Assembly: GCF_014764305.1 (NCBI RefSeq)
Contig: NZ_CP061703.1
Span: 571,501-635,500, forward strand
Origin: Mesoflavibacter profundi
Lineage (GTDB): Bacteria > Bacteroidota > Bacteroidia > Flavobacteriales > Flavobacteriaceae
Length of the DNA stretch: 64,000 bases
Reading direction: 5' to 3'
The position numbers were made by a program, and so were the translations under genes. The notes under the pieces are model-generated. The model ran no database searches and had not been told where the DNA came from. It saw only the letters and a program-made list of their open reading frames with translations. Shown in pieces: positions 39,227 through 47,764 of the stretch (positions within the stretch are counted from its first letter, which is position 1; every line of letters starts with the position of its first letter).

Positions 39227-39343
39227 TTCTAACAATGTATAAATTCAATTGCGGCGGAATTTCATTGCAATTTGCTATCTTTCTGCTACCGCGAAAAATC
39301 ATAGATGATTTTTTGCGACTAGCCCTACACAAAAACGTTACGA
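39227..39343 (+). repeat. attC46 (class F, shortened)
   Basis: 117-bp site, R'' TTCTAAC, left stem TGTATAAATT, right end CCTACACAAAAACG, R' GTTACGA. One inner hairpin arm is missing compared with attC4. Confidence 0.7.
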
Positions 39344-39362
39344 AACTTTTTAAATCCCAACT

Positions 39363-39953
39363 ATGAAACAACTATTAATTTTAATATTTTCGATACTATC
39401 AAGTTGCGTCCACAATAAATCAGACAAAACTCAATCGGAATTTAAGTCAAGCACGGATATAACAATGGGATCGGATAATATCCATTCTAAAAAGAAAAAG
39501 GATACAATTCATAATTATTGGGCTTTAATTCTAGACACAATTTCTAGTAAAGAAGAATTTAAAATATCTGAATTAAAACATACTCTTGAAGTAAAAACTT
39601 ATAGTTTAAACGATAGTTCGATTGTTAGAAATTTATCTCAAAACGGAGAACAAACTTATTTAGACCATTCTCACAAAATGATAAGTGATTTAATACTTTT
39701 AACGGACTCAATTGTTGACAAAATGCAAATCGATAGAGCTACCTTTGAAAATTCACTCATTCCTGAATTCTACGCTGAATGTAATCTTTTGACAACCGAA
39801 ATAGACAGTACTAACGCAAACACAGTGTATTTGAATTCAAGTTTAGGAGTTCCTGATACAGGTAACATTTGGACTGTTTGGTACTCAATAAAAATTAAAA
39901 ATAACCGAATTGGAAATTTAGAAATTAATAAAGCCGATTATGTCGGGATGTAA
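39363..39953 (+). CDS. Lipoprotein in a cassette-like unit
   Basis: 196 residues. Lipoprotein signal (IFSILSSCVHNK, Cys about residue 15). The mature part includes a long charged linker and SHKMISDLILLTDSIVDKMQIDRATFENSLIPEF, then NSSLGVPDTGNIWTVWYSIKIKN. Flanked by attC46 and a degenerate attC47, whose ends GTTACGAAAC and GTTTATTAAC agree at 8 of 10 positions. Function unknown. Confidence 0.66.
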   Translation: MKQLLILIFSILSSCVHNKSDKTQSEFKSSTDITMGSDNIHSKKKKDTIHNYWALILDTISSKEEFKISELKHTLEVKTYSLNDSSIVRNLSQNGEQTYLDHSHKMISDLILLTDSIVDKMQIDRATFENSLIPEFYAECNLLTTEIDSTNANTVYLNSSLGVPDTGNIWTVWYSIKIKNNRIGNLEINKADYVGM

Positions 39954-39961
39954 AAACTGTT

Positions 39962-40040
39962 TATTAACAATATTTAACCGCAATTACGGCGAAAATCATT
40001 AACCTTTTTCCATTACTGACGGATTTAAGAGACCATTATA
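39962..40040 (+). repeat. attC47 (class B, remnant)
   Basis: 79-bp remnant: TATTAAC-AA-TATTTAACCGC at the left and ACTGACGGATTTAAGAGACC at the right. About 50 internal bp are deleted, and the core CCGTT has become CCATT, removing the G at the cut point. Probably inactive. Confidence 0.6.
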
Positions 40041-40097
40041 AAAACTCAAATCAAAAAATTCATAACAACTTCTTTATGATTTATTTAAATTTACAGC

Positions 40098-41198
40098 ATG
40101 AAACTAGTTTTATTCCTGTTAATTGTTGTAAACACCTTTACTTACGGTCAAAGTATTTCATATAATTTCGATACTAATAATCTAAACACAGATTATCACG
40201 AAGCATTATCTGTGTTGGAAGATTACTTAAACTCTAATCCGCAAAACCAAGAAAAAAACACGTATTGGAATACTGCTGTCCAACAGGAAAATATCACTTT
40301 TGATTTCTTAGAAAACGAATTTGAACCATCATTGTACATGGGTTATCCAATTCATATTTTAAGTATCAAAAAAAAAGAAAACCACTATACAATCAAGGTT
40401 CAGTTCTCTTATTGTAATCCCGATAACAGTCCTAATATCCTTGCTATCGTAAACTATGTTGTGATAGAACAAAACGGAACTTTTAAGTTGTACAATGCCT
40501 TAACAATTAACAGAAAAAAATGGGACTGCACTACAGTTGGATTTGTAGATTTTTACTACCCAAAATCGCATAAATTTAATCATGAAAAAGCATTAAAATT
40601 AAATGAATTTATAATTTCAACTTGTAAAAATTTTAATGTAACTCCTAATACCATAGAATATTATTTAGATGAAGATTTTGATAATATACAACAACTAAAA
40701 GGTATAGATTATTATTTAGGAATGAACGGTGATAACACGCCTAAAGGTAAAGCATCTGGTAATAAAGTGTATTGTGGTGGATTAGGCGAATATTACACAC
40801 ACGAAGTTTTTCATGCCTTAATAGATCATAACTATACTAATTCTCATTTTTGGGCTTCAGAAGGAATTGCAACATTTTTATGTGGTAGTCGTGGTCAATC
40901 TTTATCTTGGCATATTACACAAGCTAACACCTATTTTAAACTGCATAAAGACATAGATTTAAACGAAATTTTAACTTTAAAAAACATAGACAACATCACA
41001 TCCTATCATTATGTAATTGGCGGATTAATTGCTAAAAAAATATTTGAAAAAGGTGGATGGAAGTTGCTAAGTCAATTTTTAAATAGTGGTAAAACTAACA
41101 CAGATTATTACAAAGCTATAAACACTTATTTAGGCATAAAAAAAGAAAATTTAAACATCTATTTAAGGCAACAACTTGATATTGAAGCCAATATTTAA
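40098..41198 (+). CDS. Secreted gluzincin-like metallopeptidase
   Basis: 366 residues. Signal peptide ends near TFTYGQ. The C-terminal half has the zinc motif HEVFH (THEVFHALIDH, about residues 236-246) and a downstream WASEGIATFL whose Glu fits the third zinc ligand of gluzincins. The N-terminal half is beta-rich. A periplasmic or extracellular peptidase is likely; substrate unknown. ATG 40098 follows a short leader after attC47. Confidence 0.75.
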   Translation: MKLVLFLLIVVNTFTYGQSISYNFDTNNLNTDYHEALSVLEDYLNSNPQNQEKNTYWNTAVQQENITFDFLENEFEPSLYMGYPIHILSIKKKENHYTIKVQFSYCNPDNSPNILAIVNYVVIEQNGTFKLYNALTINRKKWDCTTVGFVDFYYPKSHKFNHEKALKLNEFIISTCKNFNVTPNTIEYYLDEDFDNIQQLKGIDYYLGMNGDNTPKGKASGNKVYCGGLGEYYTHEVFHALIDHNYTNSHFWASEGIATFLCGSRGQSLSWHITQANTYFKLHKDIDLNEILTLKNIDNITSYHYVIGGLIAKKIFEKGGWKLLSQFLNSGKTNTDYYKAINTYLGIKKENLNIYLRQQLDIEANI

Positions 41199-41232
41199 CC
41201 TGAGTATTATCACTTAAATAGCATTATTTTAT

Positions 41233-41790
41233 ATGGATATTCTTTCTAAATGCATTAAAATTATAGATGTTAACATTATAACATGTCTAGTCCCTATTAT
41301 TATTACATTTTTAGTGATAGAAGGTTTTTATCCAAATAGATTTCAAACAAAAAAAGCATTAAAAATCACTTGTAATTTCTTAATCGTATTTACTATTATT
41401 AATAGTATTATTTTTGGTATTGGATTATTGGATCAACCTAAAAGATATGCCATATACAATCGCAGTACTGGTCCTTATGCGTTTGCTTATTGGTTAATGC
41501 TTAGTACTACAATTATAGCGCCTTTAACCTTATTTATTAGAAAATTATCAAGTAAATTCTGGTATGTAATATTAGTTGCTTTTAGTTTAAAATTAGGTTT
41601 TTTCTTTGAGCATTTTGTTATTATACTCACTAGTTTTCATCGGGACAATTTAATTACTAATAACAATTATATTTTAGAATATTTAGTACTACCAATTGGC
41701 TTAATATGTATTCAAGGAATACTTATAGCCTTAACATTTTTATGTATTTTAGAAGTTTTTAAACACTATCTTTCTAAAAGAAATATTTAA
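41233..41790 (+). CDS. Membrane protein of unknown function
   Basis: 185 residues with five hydrophobic helices (about 14-32, 44-62, 82-102, 107-130 and 143-175). The loop QPKRYAIYNRSTGPYAFAYW between helices 2 and 3 stands out as extracytoplasmic. Spacing to neighbours is short (34 and 14 bp), so it may be co-transcribed with the peptidase and the esterase. No family recognised. Confidence 0.65.
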   Translation: MDILSKCIKIIDVNIITCLVPIIITFLVIEGFYPNRFQTKKALKITCNFLIVFTIINSIIFGIGLLDQPKRYAIYNRSTGPYAFAYWLMLSTTIIAPLTLFIRKLSSKFWYVILVAFSLKLGFFFEHFVIILTSFHRDNLITNNNYILEYLVLPIGLICIQGILIALTFLCILEVFKHYLSKRNI

Positions 41791-41804
41791 ACAAATATCT
41801 AATC

Positions 41805-42623
41805 ATGAAAAATTGCTGTGCATTACTTTTAACTATACTTTTTAGCTTAGTTAGTTATAGTCAAAACATACCAAATACAATACATACTAAAGATTTTACT
41901 ATTGGTAAAACTGTAACAATACATTCTAAATTACTAGATGAAAACAGAGAATTAAATATTTATATACCTAACAGTTACAAACAAGATAGTTTAAAAACAT
42001 ATCCTGTTATTTACTTACTTGATGGTTCTAAAGACGAAGATTTTATACACATTGTTGGCTTGGTTCAATTTGGTTCTTTTTCCTGGATTAATTTAGTTCC
42101 AGAAAGTATTGTAGTTGGAATTAGTAACGTTGATCGTAAAAGAGACTTCACCTATCCTTCTAAAAATAATTTAGATCAAAAAGAATTTCCTACGTCTGGT
42201 CACAGTCATCAATTTATAAATTTTATTGAAAAAGAACTTAAACCATTCATAAATAATAACTACAGAACTAATAGTACAAATACAATAATTGGACAATCGC
42301 TTGGCGGATTATTAGCTACTGAAATACTTTTTAAAAAAACAGATTTATTTACAAACTACATTATAGTAAGTCCAAGCTTATGGTGGGATAACGAAAACTT
42401 ACTTACTTATAATCTATCCACTTTAAACAATTGTAAACATGTTTACATTGCTGTTGGAAAAGAAGGCGAAGTAATGGAAAGAACAGCAAAACAACTACAC
42501 AAAAAGCTTGAAAATTTAAGCAGTAACAATACAAACCTACATTTTAACTTTTTAGAAGACAAAACACATGGTGACGCTTTACACATTGCTGTTTACAATG
42601 CTTTTAGCGTAATTTTTAAATAA
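41805..42623 (+). CDS. Secreted alpha/beta-hydrolase (putative esterase, D-type)
   Basis: 272 residues. Signal peptide near FSLVSYSQ, then an esterase-D/IroE-like fold: VIYLLDGSKDEDF, the nucleophile elbow IGQSLGGLLATEIL (Ser in GQSLGG, about residue 164), SPSLWWDNENLL and the catalytic His in THGDALH. This arrangement is typical of the Fes/IroE group that hydrolyses ester bonds in siderophores or sugars. Substrate unknown; periplasmic location expected. Confidence 0.88.
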   Translation: MKNCCALLLTILFSLVSYSQNIPNTIHTKDFTIGKTVTIHSKLLDENRELNIYIPNSYKQDSLKTYPVIYLLDGSKDEDFIHIVGLVQFGSFSWINLVPESIVVGISNVDRKRDFTYPSKNNLDQKEFPTSGHSHQFINFIEKELKPFINNNYRTNSTNTIIGQSLGGLLATEILFKKTDLFTNYIIVSPSLWWDNENLLTYNLSTLNNCKHVYIAVGKEGEVMERTAKQLHKKLENLSSNNTNLHFNFLEDKTHGDALHIAVYNAFSVIFK

Positions 42624-42655
42624 AACATTCTATAATCATATTTAAACTAATAAAA

Positions 42656-43519
42656 ATGAAAACAATAAAAACAACTATTAGCTTTATCTTTTGCTTAATC
42701 ATAGTTTCCTGTACTACAGAATCTGATTTAGATAGCATAATAATAGATAATCAAACACAAAATCCTTCACAAAACGTATTAGTAAAATCTGAAATTATTA
42801 GTCAAACTAACAAATTGGATTATACTTATAATACCGAAAATTACCTGACTACGATAACAGGAATTGATGGTAATTTAAATTATACAACAGAAATTCTCTA
42901 CAATGCATCCGATTTGATTACTCAAATAAATTATCAAGAAAGTGGTCCGTCTACATATTCAGACACGTATACTTTTACCTATTCGCCTAGCGGATTACTT
43001 ACAGGATATACGGCTAATTATGAAGATGTTAATTTATCATATAATGGCAACATCGTAAATGTAACAGGTACAATTGAAGGTGATTCTAATGCTTTTATTA
43101 CTTTAGAATTAAATGATAATAATCTAGTCACAAAATTAATCGAATCTGATTCGTTTACTGTGTTTGAATACTATTCTAACCAAAACATTTCTTCAATAAA
43201 AAAATACGATAACTCTAATAGTCTTCAATCTGAAATTTATATAGGTTATGACGATAATTACAATCCTTTTTTCAATCAATTAAATTCGATTTACTTAGAG
43301 CGTTTTATTGAATTTTTCTATCAATCCAACGGTGTTAGTTATGCTGGTTTTAGCGGATATGATTTTCCATATTCAACTAAAAACATTTCATCTGTAGCAC
43401 ATTCAGAAAACACAACTACCAATTACACATACACTTACAATGCTAGCGATTACCCAATAAATGTTAGTCAAGATACAGGAAGCAACACAACAGCTTTTCA
43501 AATTGAATATTACGACTAA
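42656..43519 (+). CDS. Lipoprotein with YD-repeat-like segments
   Basis: 287 residues. Lipoprotein signal (FCLIIVSCTTES, Cys about residue 20). The mature part has repeated Y-x-Y-x motifs (LDYTYNTENYLTTITGIDG, ILYNASDLITQINYQ, FTYSPSGLLTGYTANYED), the pattern of YD repeats in Bacteroidota cell-surface proteins (DUF4595-like). No catalytic motif. Likely outer-membrane. Confidence 0.75.
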   Translation: MKTIKTTISFIFCLIIVSCTTESDLDSIIIDNQTQNPSQNVLVKSEIISQTNKLDYTYNTENYLTTITGIDGNLNYTTEILYNASDLITQINYQESGPSTYSDTYTFTYSPSGLLTGYTANYEDVNLSYNGNIVNVTGTIEGDSNAFITLELNDNNLVTKLIESDSFTVFEYYSNQNISSIKKYDNSNSLQSEIYIGYDDNYNPFFNQLNSIYLERFIEFFYQSNGVSYAGFSGYDFPYSTKNISSVAHSENTTTNYTYTYNASDYPINVSQDTGSNTTAFQIEYYD

Positions 43520-43528
43520 TTACAAGCA

Positions 43529-44221
43529 ATGAATATTATGAAACCTAAGCAAAAGGTAATAGCATTAATTGTTTTAAGTTGCATTTATGGATTTGTTTTT
43601 AATCCTTGGAGCAGTTTTCCTTTTACATTTATTATTATAATTATTTCTATTCTAATTTACACGTATATAGAAGATAAGTCTTTAAAACAAATTGGTTTAA
43701 ATCCCAATACTTCTATTTTAAATACTTTAAAAACAGCTATTGTATACACCATAATTACTATAGTTTTAATAGATTTTATAATACAACCTGGTATTAATAA
43801 ATTAGTTAATAAACCTGTAGATTATAGTAGTTTTGAAGTGCTTAAAAACAATTATTCACTTTACATTAAATATGTAATGTATGTCATAATTAGCGCTGCA
43901 ATTGGAGAAGAAATTTTATTTAGAGGCTTTGTATTTAGGCAATTAAACATCGTATTAAATAAATTGAAATATAAAACCGAAATTATCACAATAATTTCGG
44001 CGTTACTATTTAGTTTACCGCATTTTTATCAAGGCTCTACTGGTTTAATTATCACATTTATCTTTGGTGTTTTATTTGCTATTATCTACGTTAAATCAAA
44101 TTACAATTTATGGACATCCATAATAACACACGGAATAATTGATGTTATTTTTTTAACCTTAGCGTATTATGATAAGTTAGATTATTACACTTTTATTAAT
44201 GACAAGCTAATAGGATATTAA
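43529..44221 (+). CDS. CPBP-family intramembrane metalloprotease
   Basis: 230 residues, about seven hydrophobic helices. The active-site motifs of CPBP/Rce1-type proteases are present: GEEILFRGFVFRQL (EExxxR, about 126-139), SLPHFYQG and THGIIDVIF, giving the Glu/His metal or catalytic sites. Often linked to immunity of peptide toxins or to membrane protein processing. It ends 2 bp before a bidirectional terminator. Confidence 0.9.
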   Translation: MNIMKPKQKVIALIVLSCIYGFVFNPWSSFPFTFIIIIISILIYTYIEDKSLKQIGLNPNTSILNTLKTAIVYTIITIVLIDFIIQPGINKLVNKPVDYSSFEVLKNNYSLYIKYVMYVIISAAIGEEILFRGFVFRQLNIVLNKLKYKTEIITIISALLFSLPHFYQGSTGLIITFIFGVLFAIIYVKSNYNLWTSIITHGIIDVIFLTLAYYDKLDYYTFINDKLIGY

Positions 44222-44222
44222 A

Positions 44223-44256
44223 AAAAAATCAGCCTAATTATAAAGGCTGATTTTTT
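44223..44256. terminator. Bidirectional terminator
   Basis: 13-bp stem AAAAAATCAGCCT / AGGCTGATTTTTT with an 8-nt loop, between the converging CPBP and outer-membrane protein genes. Confidence 0.88.
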
Positions 44257-44279
44257 AAAATTCTAAGTTTTATAAAAGA

Positions 44280-45347
44280 CTAATCCAAATCTATTCTTAA
44301 TCCTAAAGAAATATTATTTTGGTCAAAAGTGGCATCTTTAAATACAGGCGATAAATCGTATTTAGCATACAAACTATAATCACCAACTCCAACATAAGCT
44401 GCTAAACCATAAACAAATCTATTAGCATTATAGCCTGTTTTAATTTTATCTTTTACACGATCGCCATTATCATCTTCGTAAACTAGCTTTTGCATAGCAG
44501 ACAAATTAACACCTGCATAACCACCAATTCCTATTTTAAAGTGATCGTCTGTAAAATAACGTACTCTATTTTTATAATCTTTTTTAAGATAAGGACCAAC
44601 TTCTATAAATGCTGGAATAACAAAATTTGTAGTTCTAAATTTAGCTTTCTTTAATTGATAAGGAAACTCCTGTAAAGTAGTTTGGTTTGCTTCTTTTTGA
44701 AAGTACAGATTGTCTTTTATATCAAATTTATTCCACTGAAAAGAGAAACCATATTTTAATCTTAAAAAATTAGACGATTTAAAAACTCTAGTATTCCATA
44801 ACCAACCTAATTCTACAAATCCAGATCCACCAAGCTTGTATGGAGAATCATCCAAGGATTGTCCTTCTATTAATGCGTTATTAAATCCCATTGCAAATAA
44901 TAGCTGGTTTGATGTTCTAATATCATATTTTGGAGGTGTTTTTTTTGCTTTTACCTCAACAATTTCTTTTTGTCCTTCTCCTAAATAAATAGAAAATACT
45001 GTAGATTTTTGGTCTGGATTAGGCAACTCGTCATTTCGTTCTAATAATTCAATTTTGTTCTCTAAAATCGTATATCTATTTTCTATGTTTTTCGCGTGTT
45101 TTTCTGCAGCTTCCTTTTTTAATTTCTCAGCTTCATCAAAAGTAATTTCTTGATTTTCTAAACGATCGTTAATAAGATTTACTTCGTCTTTTAAACTTTC
45201 AAGTTCGTCATTTTTTATTCGTTCTTTGTAATCTAAAATCATTTTAGATACATCTGTTTTTTCTAATTTAATCGTGTCTTGAGCCTGTATTTGACTAACT
45301 ACAAAAATGGAAATTAATAAAGCTAAATGTTTAATAATGTTTTGCAT
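44280..45347 (-). CDS. Outer-membrane beta-barrel protein of a sigma-factor operon
   Basis: 355 residues. Signal peptide ends near SQIQAQ. Residues about 35-110 form a charged coiled coil; the C-terminal part (from about residue 150) alternates amphipathic strands (FLRLKYGFSFQWNKFDI, FKIGIGGYAGVNL) and ends in a Leu-rich final strand (SLGLRIDLD), as in 8- to 10-stranded barrels. It is the last gene of a unit with an anti-sigma-like protein and an ECF sigma factor. Confidence 0.8.
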   Translation of the reverse strand: MQNIIKHLALLISIFVVSQIQAQDTIKLEKTDVSKMILDYKERIKNDELESLKDEVNLINDRLENQEITFDEAEKLKKEAAEKHAKNIENRYTILENKIELLERNDELPNPDQKSTVFSIYLGEGQKEIVEVKAKKTPPKYDIRTSNQLLFAMGFNNALIEGQSLDDSPYKLGGSGFVELGWLWNTRVFKSSNFLRLKYGFSFQWNKFDIKDNLYFQKEANQTTLQEFPYQLKKAKFRTTNFVIPAFIEVGPYLKKDYKNRVRYFTDDHFKIGIGGYAGVNLSAMQKLVYEDDNGDRVKDKIKTGYNANRFVYGLAAYVGVGDYSLYAKYDLSPVFKDATFDQNNISLGLRIDLD

Positions 45348-45374
45348 AATTATTCGTTTTTTTTTGATGAAATT

Positions 45375-46088
45375 TTACTTGTCGTTACTTACAACTGTAC
45401 TTTTAACGGTTTCGTAGCCTGATTTTACAACGTGAAACAGTCTATGTTTTAAAGATTTTTCTGAAGCCATTTCTACTTCTTCTAATAAGTCTTCAGCATT
45501 AATTTGATTAGTTACAGTGTGATATTTTTCTACTTTAAATTGGTTTAAGGCTTGTTCCAGTAACTTATCAGCTTCTGTCACTTCATTTTGATTTGTCACT
45601 GGTGATGTTACAGCAATTTCTGTATTAAACTCTTTTATTACTGGTTGTAGAAGTTCTTTACTTACTTGTTCTTTATGTGCTAAATAAGGTTTTGTTGTAT
45701 CATTTAAACTAGATTTTTTGTTTGGTACAACATCTATTTTAGATGGTTTGTTTTCTTCTTTTATTGTTGCAATTACGTCTTCTTGCTTTGTAAGGATAAC
45801 ATCTTTAACGCTATTGGTTTTTAAAGTTGGCTTAGTGTTTTCTTGATTATTTATTTTTTGATTTACTATAATAGGCTTTTGTGTTTCAGTCTTTTTATAC
45901 AAGATTGTAACTGCTAATAACACACCTAAAAGTGTTGCTGCAATACCAAGCCACCAAAAGGATTGTTTTCTTTTTTTATCTTCTGTATCTAACTGCTTAT
46001 TAAGTTTATTCCAAGCAGTTTCACTTGGGATTATTGTACGACGTTCTAACACGTCTTTTGTTTGTTTTTCAAATTTATTTGGAGCCAT
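45375..46088 (-). CDS. Anti-sigma-factor-like membrane protein
   Basis: 237 residues. An N-terminal helical segment (FEKQTKDVLERRTIIPSETAWNKLNKQL), one transmembrane helix (about 44-62) and a long lysine- and threonine-rich periplasmic domain. It overlaps the sigma gene by 14 bp, the layout of sigma/anti-sigma pairs in flavobacteria. It probably sequesters the ECF factor, but it lacks the classical zinc anti-sigma HxxxCxxC motif. Confidence 0.72.
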   Translation of the reverse strand: MAPNKFEKQTKDVLERRTIIPSETAWNKLNKQLDTEDKKRKQSFWWLGIAATLLGVLLAVTILYKKTETQKPIIVNQKINNQENTKPTLKTNSVKDVILTKQEDVIATIKEENKPSKIDVVPNKKSSLNDTTKPYLAHKEQVSKELLQPVIKEFNTEIAVTSPVTNQNEVTEADKLLEQALNQFKVEKYHTVTNQINAEDLLEEVEMASEKSLKHRLFHVVKSGYETVKSTVVSNDK

Positions 46089-46635
46089 ATTCTGTCTTAT
46101 TTAATGCATTTATTTGCTGCTGTAAAAGTTGTCTAGCTTTAAATAATTGCGATTTAGATGTACCTTCAGTAATGTTTAATTCTTTAGCAATTTCAGAGTG
46201 TTTATAACCTTCTATTGCATACATAATAAAAACCATTTTATAACCTGAAGGTAATTGGTCTATCATATGTTGTAAGTGCGCCACATCGTATTGTTGTGTT
46301 GTACTATCTTCTATTTCGGTAAAAGGATGAGTCTCTTCTGTAAAATAGATTTGTTTTTCTTGCCTTAAAAAACTTATGCATTCTCTTACCATAATACGTC
46401 TTATCCAGCCTTCAAAACTACCTAAGGATTTAAATTGGTTAAGATGTGTGAACACTTTTAAAAATCCGTTTAGCATGACTTCTTCTGCCTTTTGAAGATC
46501 TTTAATATAATAACGACATACACTTAACATTTTAGGCGCATGCATCTCAAAAAGCGTATGTTGTGCTTTTCTGTTTTGTGCAGCAGCTTTTTTTATAAGC
46601 TTGGCTTCGTTATTAAATAGTGTTACGACCTTCAT
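46075..46635 (-). CDS. ECF RNA polymerase sigma factor
   Basis: 186 residues with sigma region 2 (about 24-90: LFEMHAPKMLSVCRYYIKDLQKAEEVMLNGFLKVFTHLNQF, GWIRRIMVRECISFLRQ) and region 4 (about 125-178: LPSGYKMVFIMYAIEGYKHSEIAKELNITEGTSKSQLFKARQLLQ). This is the RpoE-like group common in Bacteroidota. Its own promoter and target are unknown. Confidence 0.94.
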   Translation of the reverse strand: MKVVTLFNNEAKLIKKAAAQNRKAQHTLFEMHAPKMLSVCRYYIKDLQKAEEVMLNGFLKVFTHLNQFKSLGSFEGWIRRIMVRECISFLRQEKQIYFTEETHPFTEIEDSTTQQYDVAHLQHMIDQLPSGYKMVFIMYAIEGYKHSEIAKELNITEGTSKSQLFKARQLLQQQINALNKTEYGSK

Positions 46636-46713
46636 AACTACATGTTTAGTTTGGACTTTATATCTATAAAGACGCTAGTTTTTTAAAAAAGGTTGCCTAA
46701 GGATGAAAAAAAA

Positions 46714-47691
46714 TTATTTTTTTCTTTCTATCACATAGTTTACCATTAGTTTTAAAGAGGCTTTGTAGTCTGACTCAGGGAAAGTTTCAAGAATATTTAA
46801 GGCGTCTTTTTGGAAAGATTTCATTTTAGAAACTGCGTATTCTAATCCGCCGTTTTCTTTTACAAACTCTATTACTTGATTAACTCGCTTTTTATCCTTG
46901 TTATGGTTTTTAACTGAATTGATTAACCAGTTTTTATCTTTTTTAGAACAATTATTTAATACATAGATAAGCGGTAATGTCATTTTTTGCTCCTTTATAT
47001 CTATACCTATTGGCTTACCTATGCTTTTAGAACCGTAATCAAATAAATCGTCCTTTATTTGAAAAGCCATTCCTATCAATTCGCCAAATTTATGCATTGT
47101 TTCTACTTCTACAGAATTTGGTTTTACAGAAGCTGCTCCTAAACTACAACAAGCTGCAATTAATGTTGCTGTTTTCTGACGAATGATTTCATAATAAACA
47201 TCTTCTGTAATATCTAATTTTCTAGCTTTTTCTATTTGAAGTAATTCACCTTCACTCATCTCTCTTACTGCAACCGAAATGATTTTAAGCAAGTCAAAGT
47301 CGTTATTATCAATAGATAATAATAACCCTTTAGATAATAAAAAGTCACCAATTAAAACCGCTATTTTGTTTTTCCACAGTGCGTTTATAGAGAAAAATCC
47401 GCGACGTTTGTTACTATCGTCTACAACATCATCGTGTACTAATGTTGCTGTATGAATAAGTTCTATAACAGATGCGCCACGATAGGTACGTTCACTTACT
47501 TGACCGTTAGCTACCATTTTTGCTACCAAAAACACAAACATTGGTCGCATTTGTTTACCCTTACGGTTAACAATGTAATATGTAATTCTGTTTAAAAGCG
47601 CAACTCTGGAAGACATAGACAACCTAAATTTTTGTTCGAAAAGATCCATTTCAAACGCTATAGGTTGTTTTATTTGTTCGGTTATTTTCAA
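46714..47691 (-). CDS. Polyprenyl diphosphate synthase
   Basis: 325 residues, trans-prenyltransferase family. First aspartate-rich motif DDVVDDSNKRRG (about 86-97) and second DDLFD (about 213-217), with the K of GKQMRPMF and QKMTLPL. It condenses isopentenyl diphosphate onto allylic primers to give the side chain for menaquinone or undecaprenyl-type lipids. Chain length cannot be read from the sequence by eye. Confidence 0.94.
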   Translation of the reverse strand: MKITEQIKQPIAFEMDLFEQKFRLSMSSRVALLNRITYYIVNRKGKQMRPMFVFLVAKMVANGQVSERTYRGASVIELIHTATLVHDDVVDDSNKRRGFFSINALWKNKIAVLIGDFLLSKGLLLSIDNNDFDLLKIISVAVREMSEGELLQIEKARKLDITEDVYYEIIRQKTATLIAACCSLGAASVKPNSVEVETMHKFGELIGMAFQIKDDLFDYGSKSIGKPIGIDIKEQKMTLPLIYVLNNCSKKDKNWLINSVKNHNKDKKRVNQVIEFVKENGGLEYAVSKMKSFQKDALNILETFPESDYKASLKLMVNYVIERKK

Positions 47692-47764
47692 AAAAAATGA
47701 CAGCTTAGTTTATAAGCTTCAAAAATACGAATAAAGTAAGATACTTTGAACTTATTTTGAAATA

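Noticed and set aside
45375-46635. Classical zinc anti-sigma factor partner of the ECF factor
   Set aside because: The HxxxCxxC motif is absent, so only the general anti-sigma-like label is kept.
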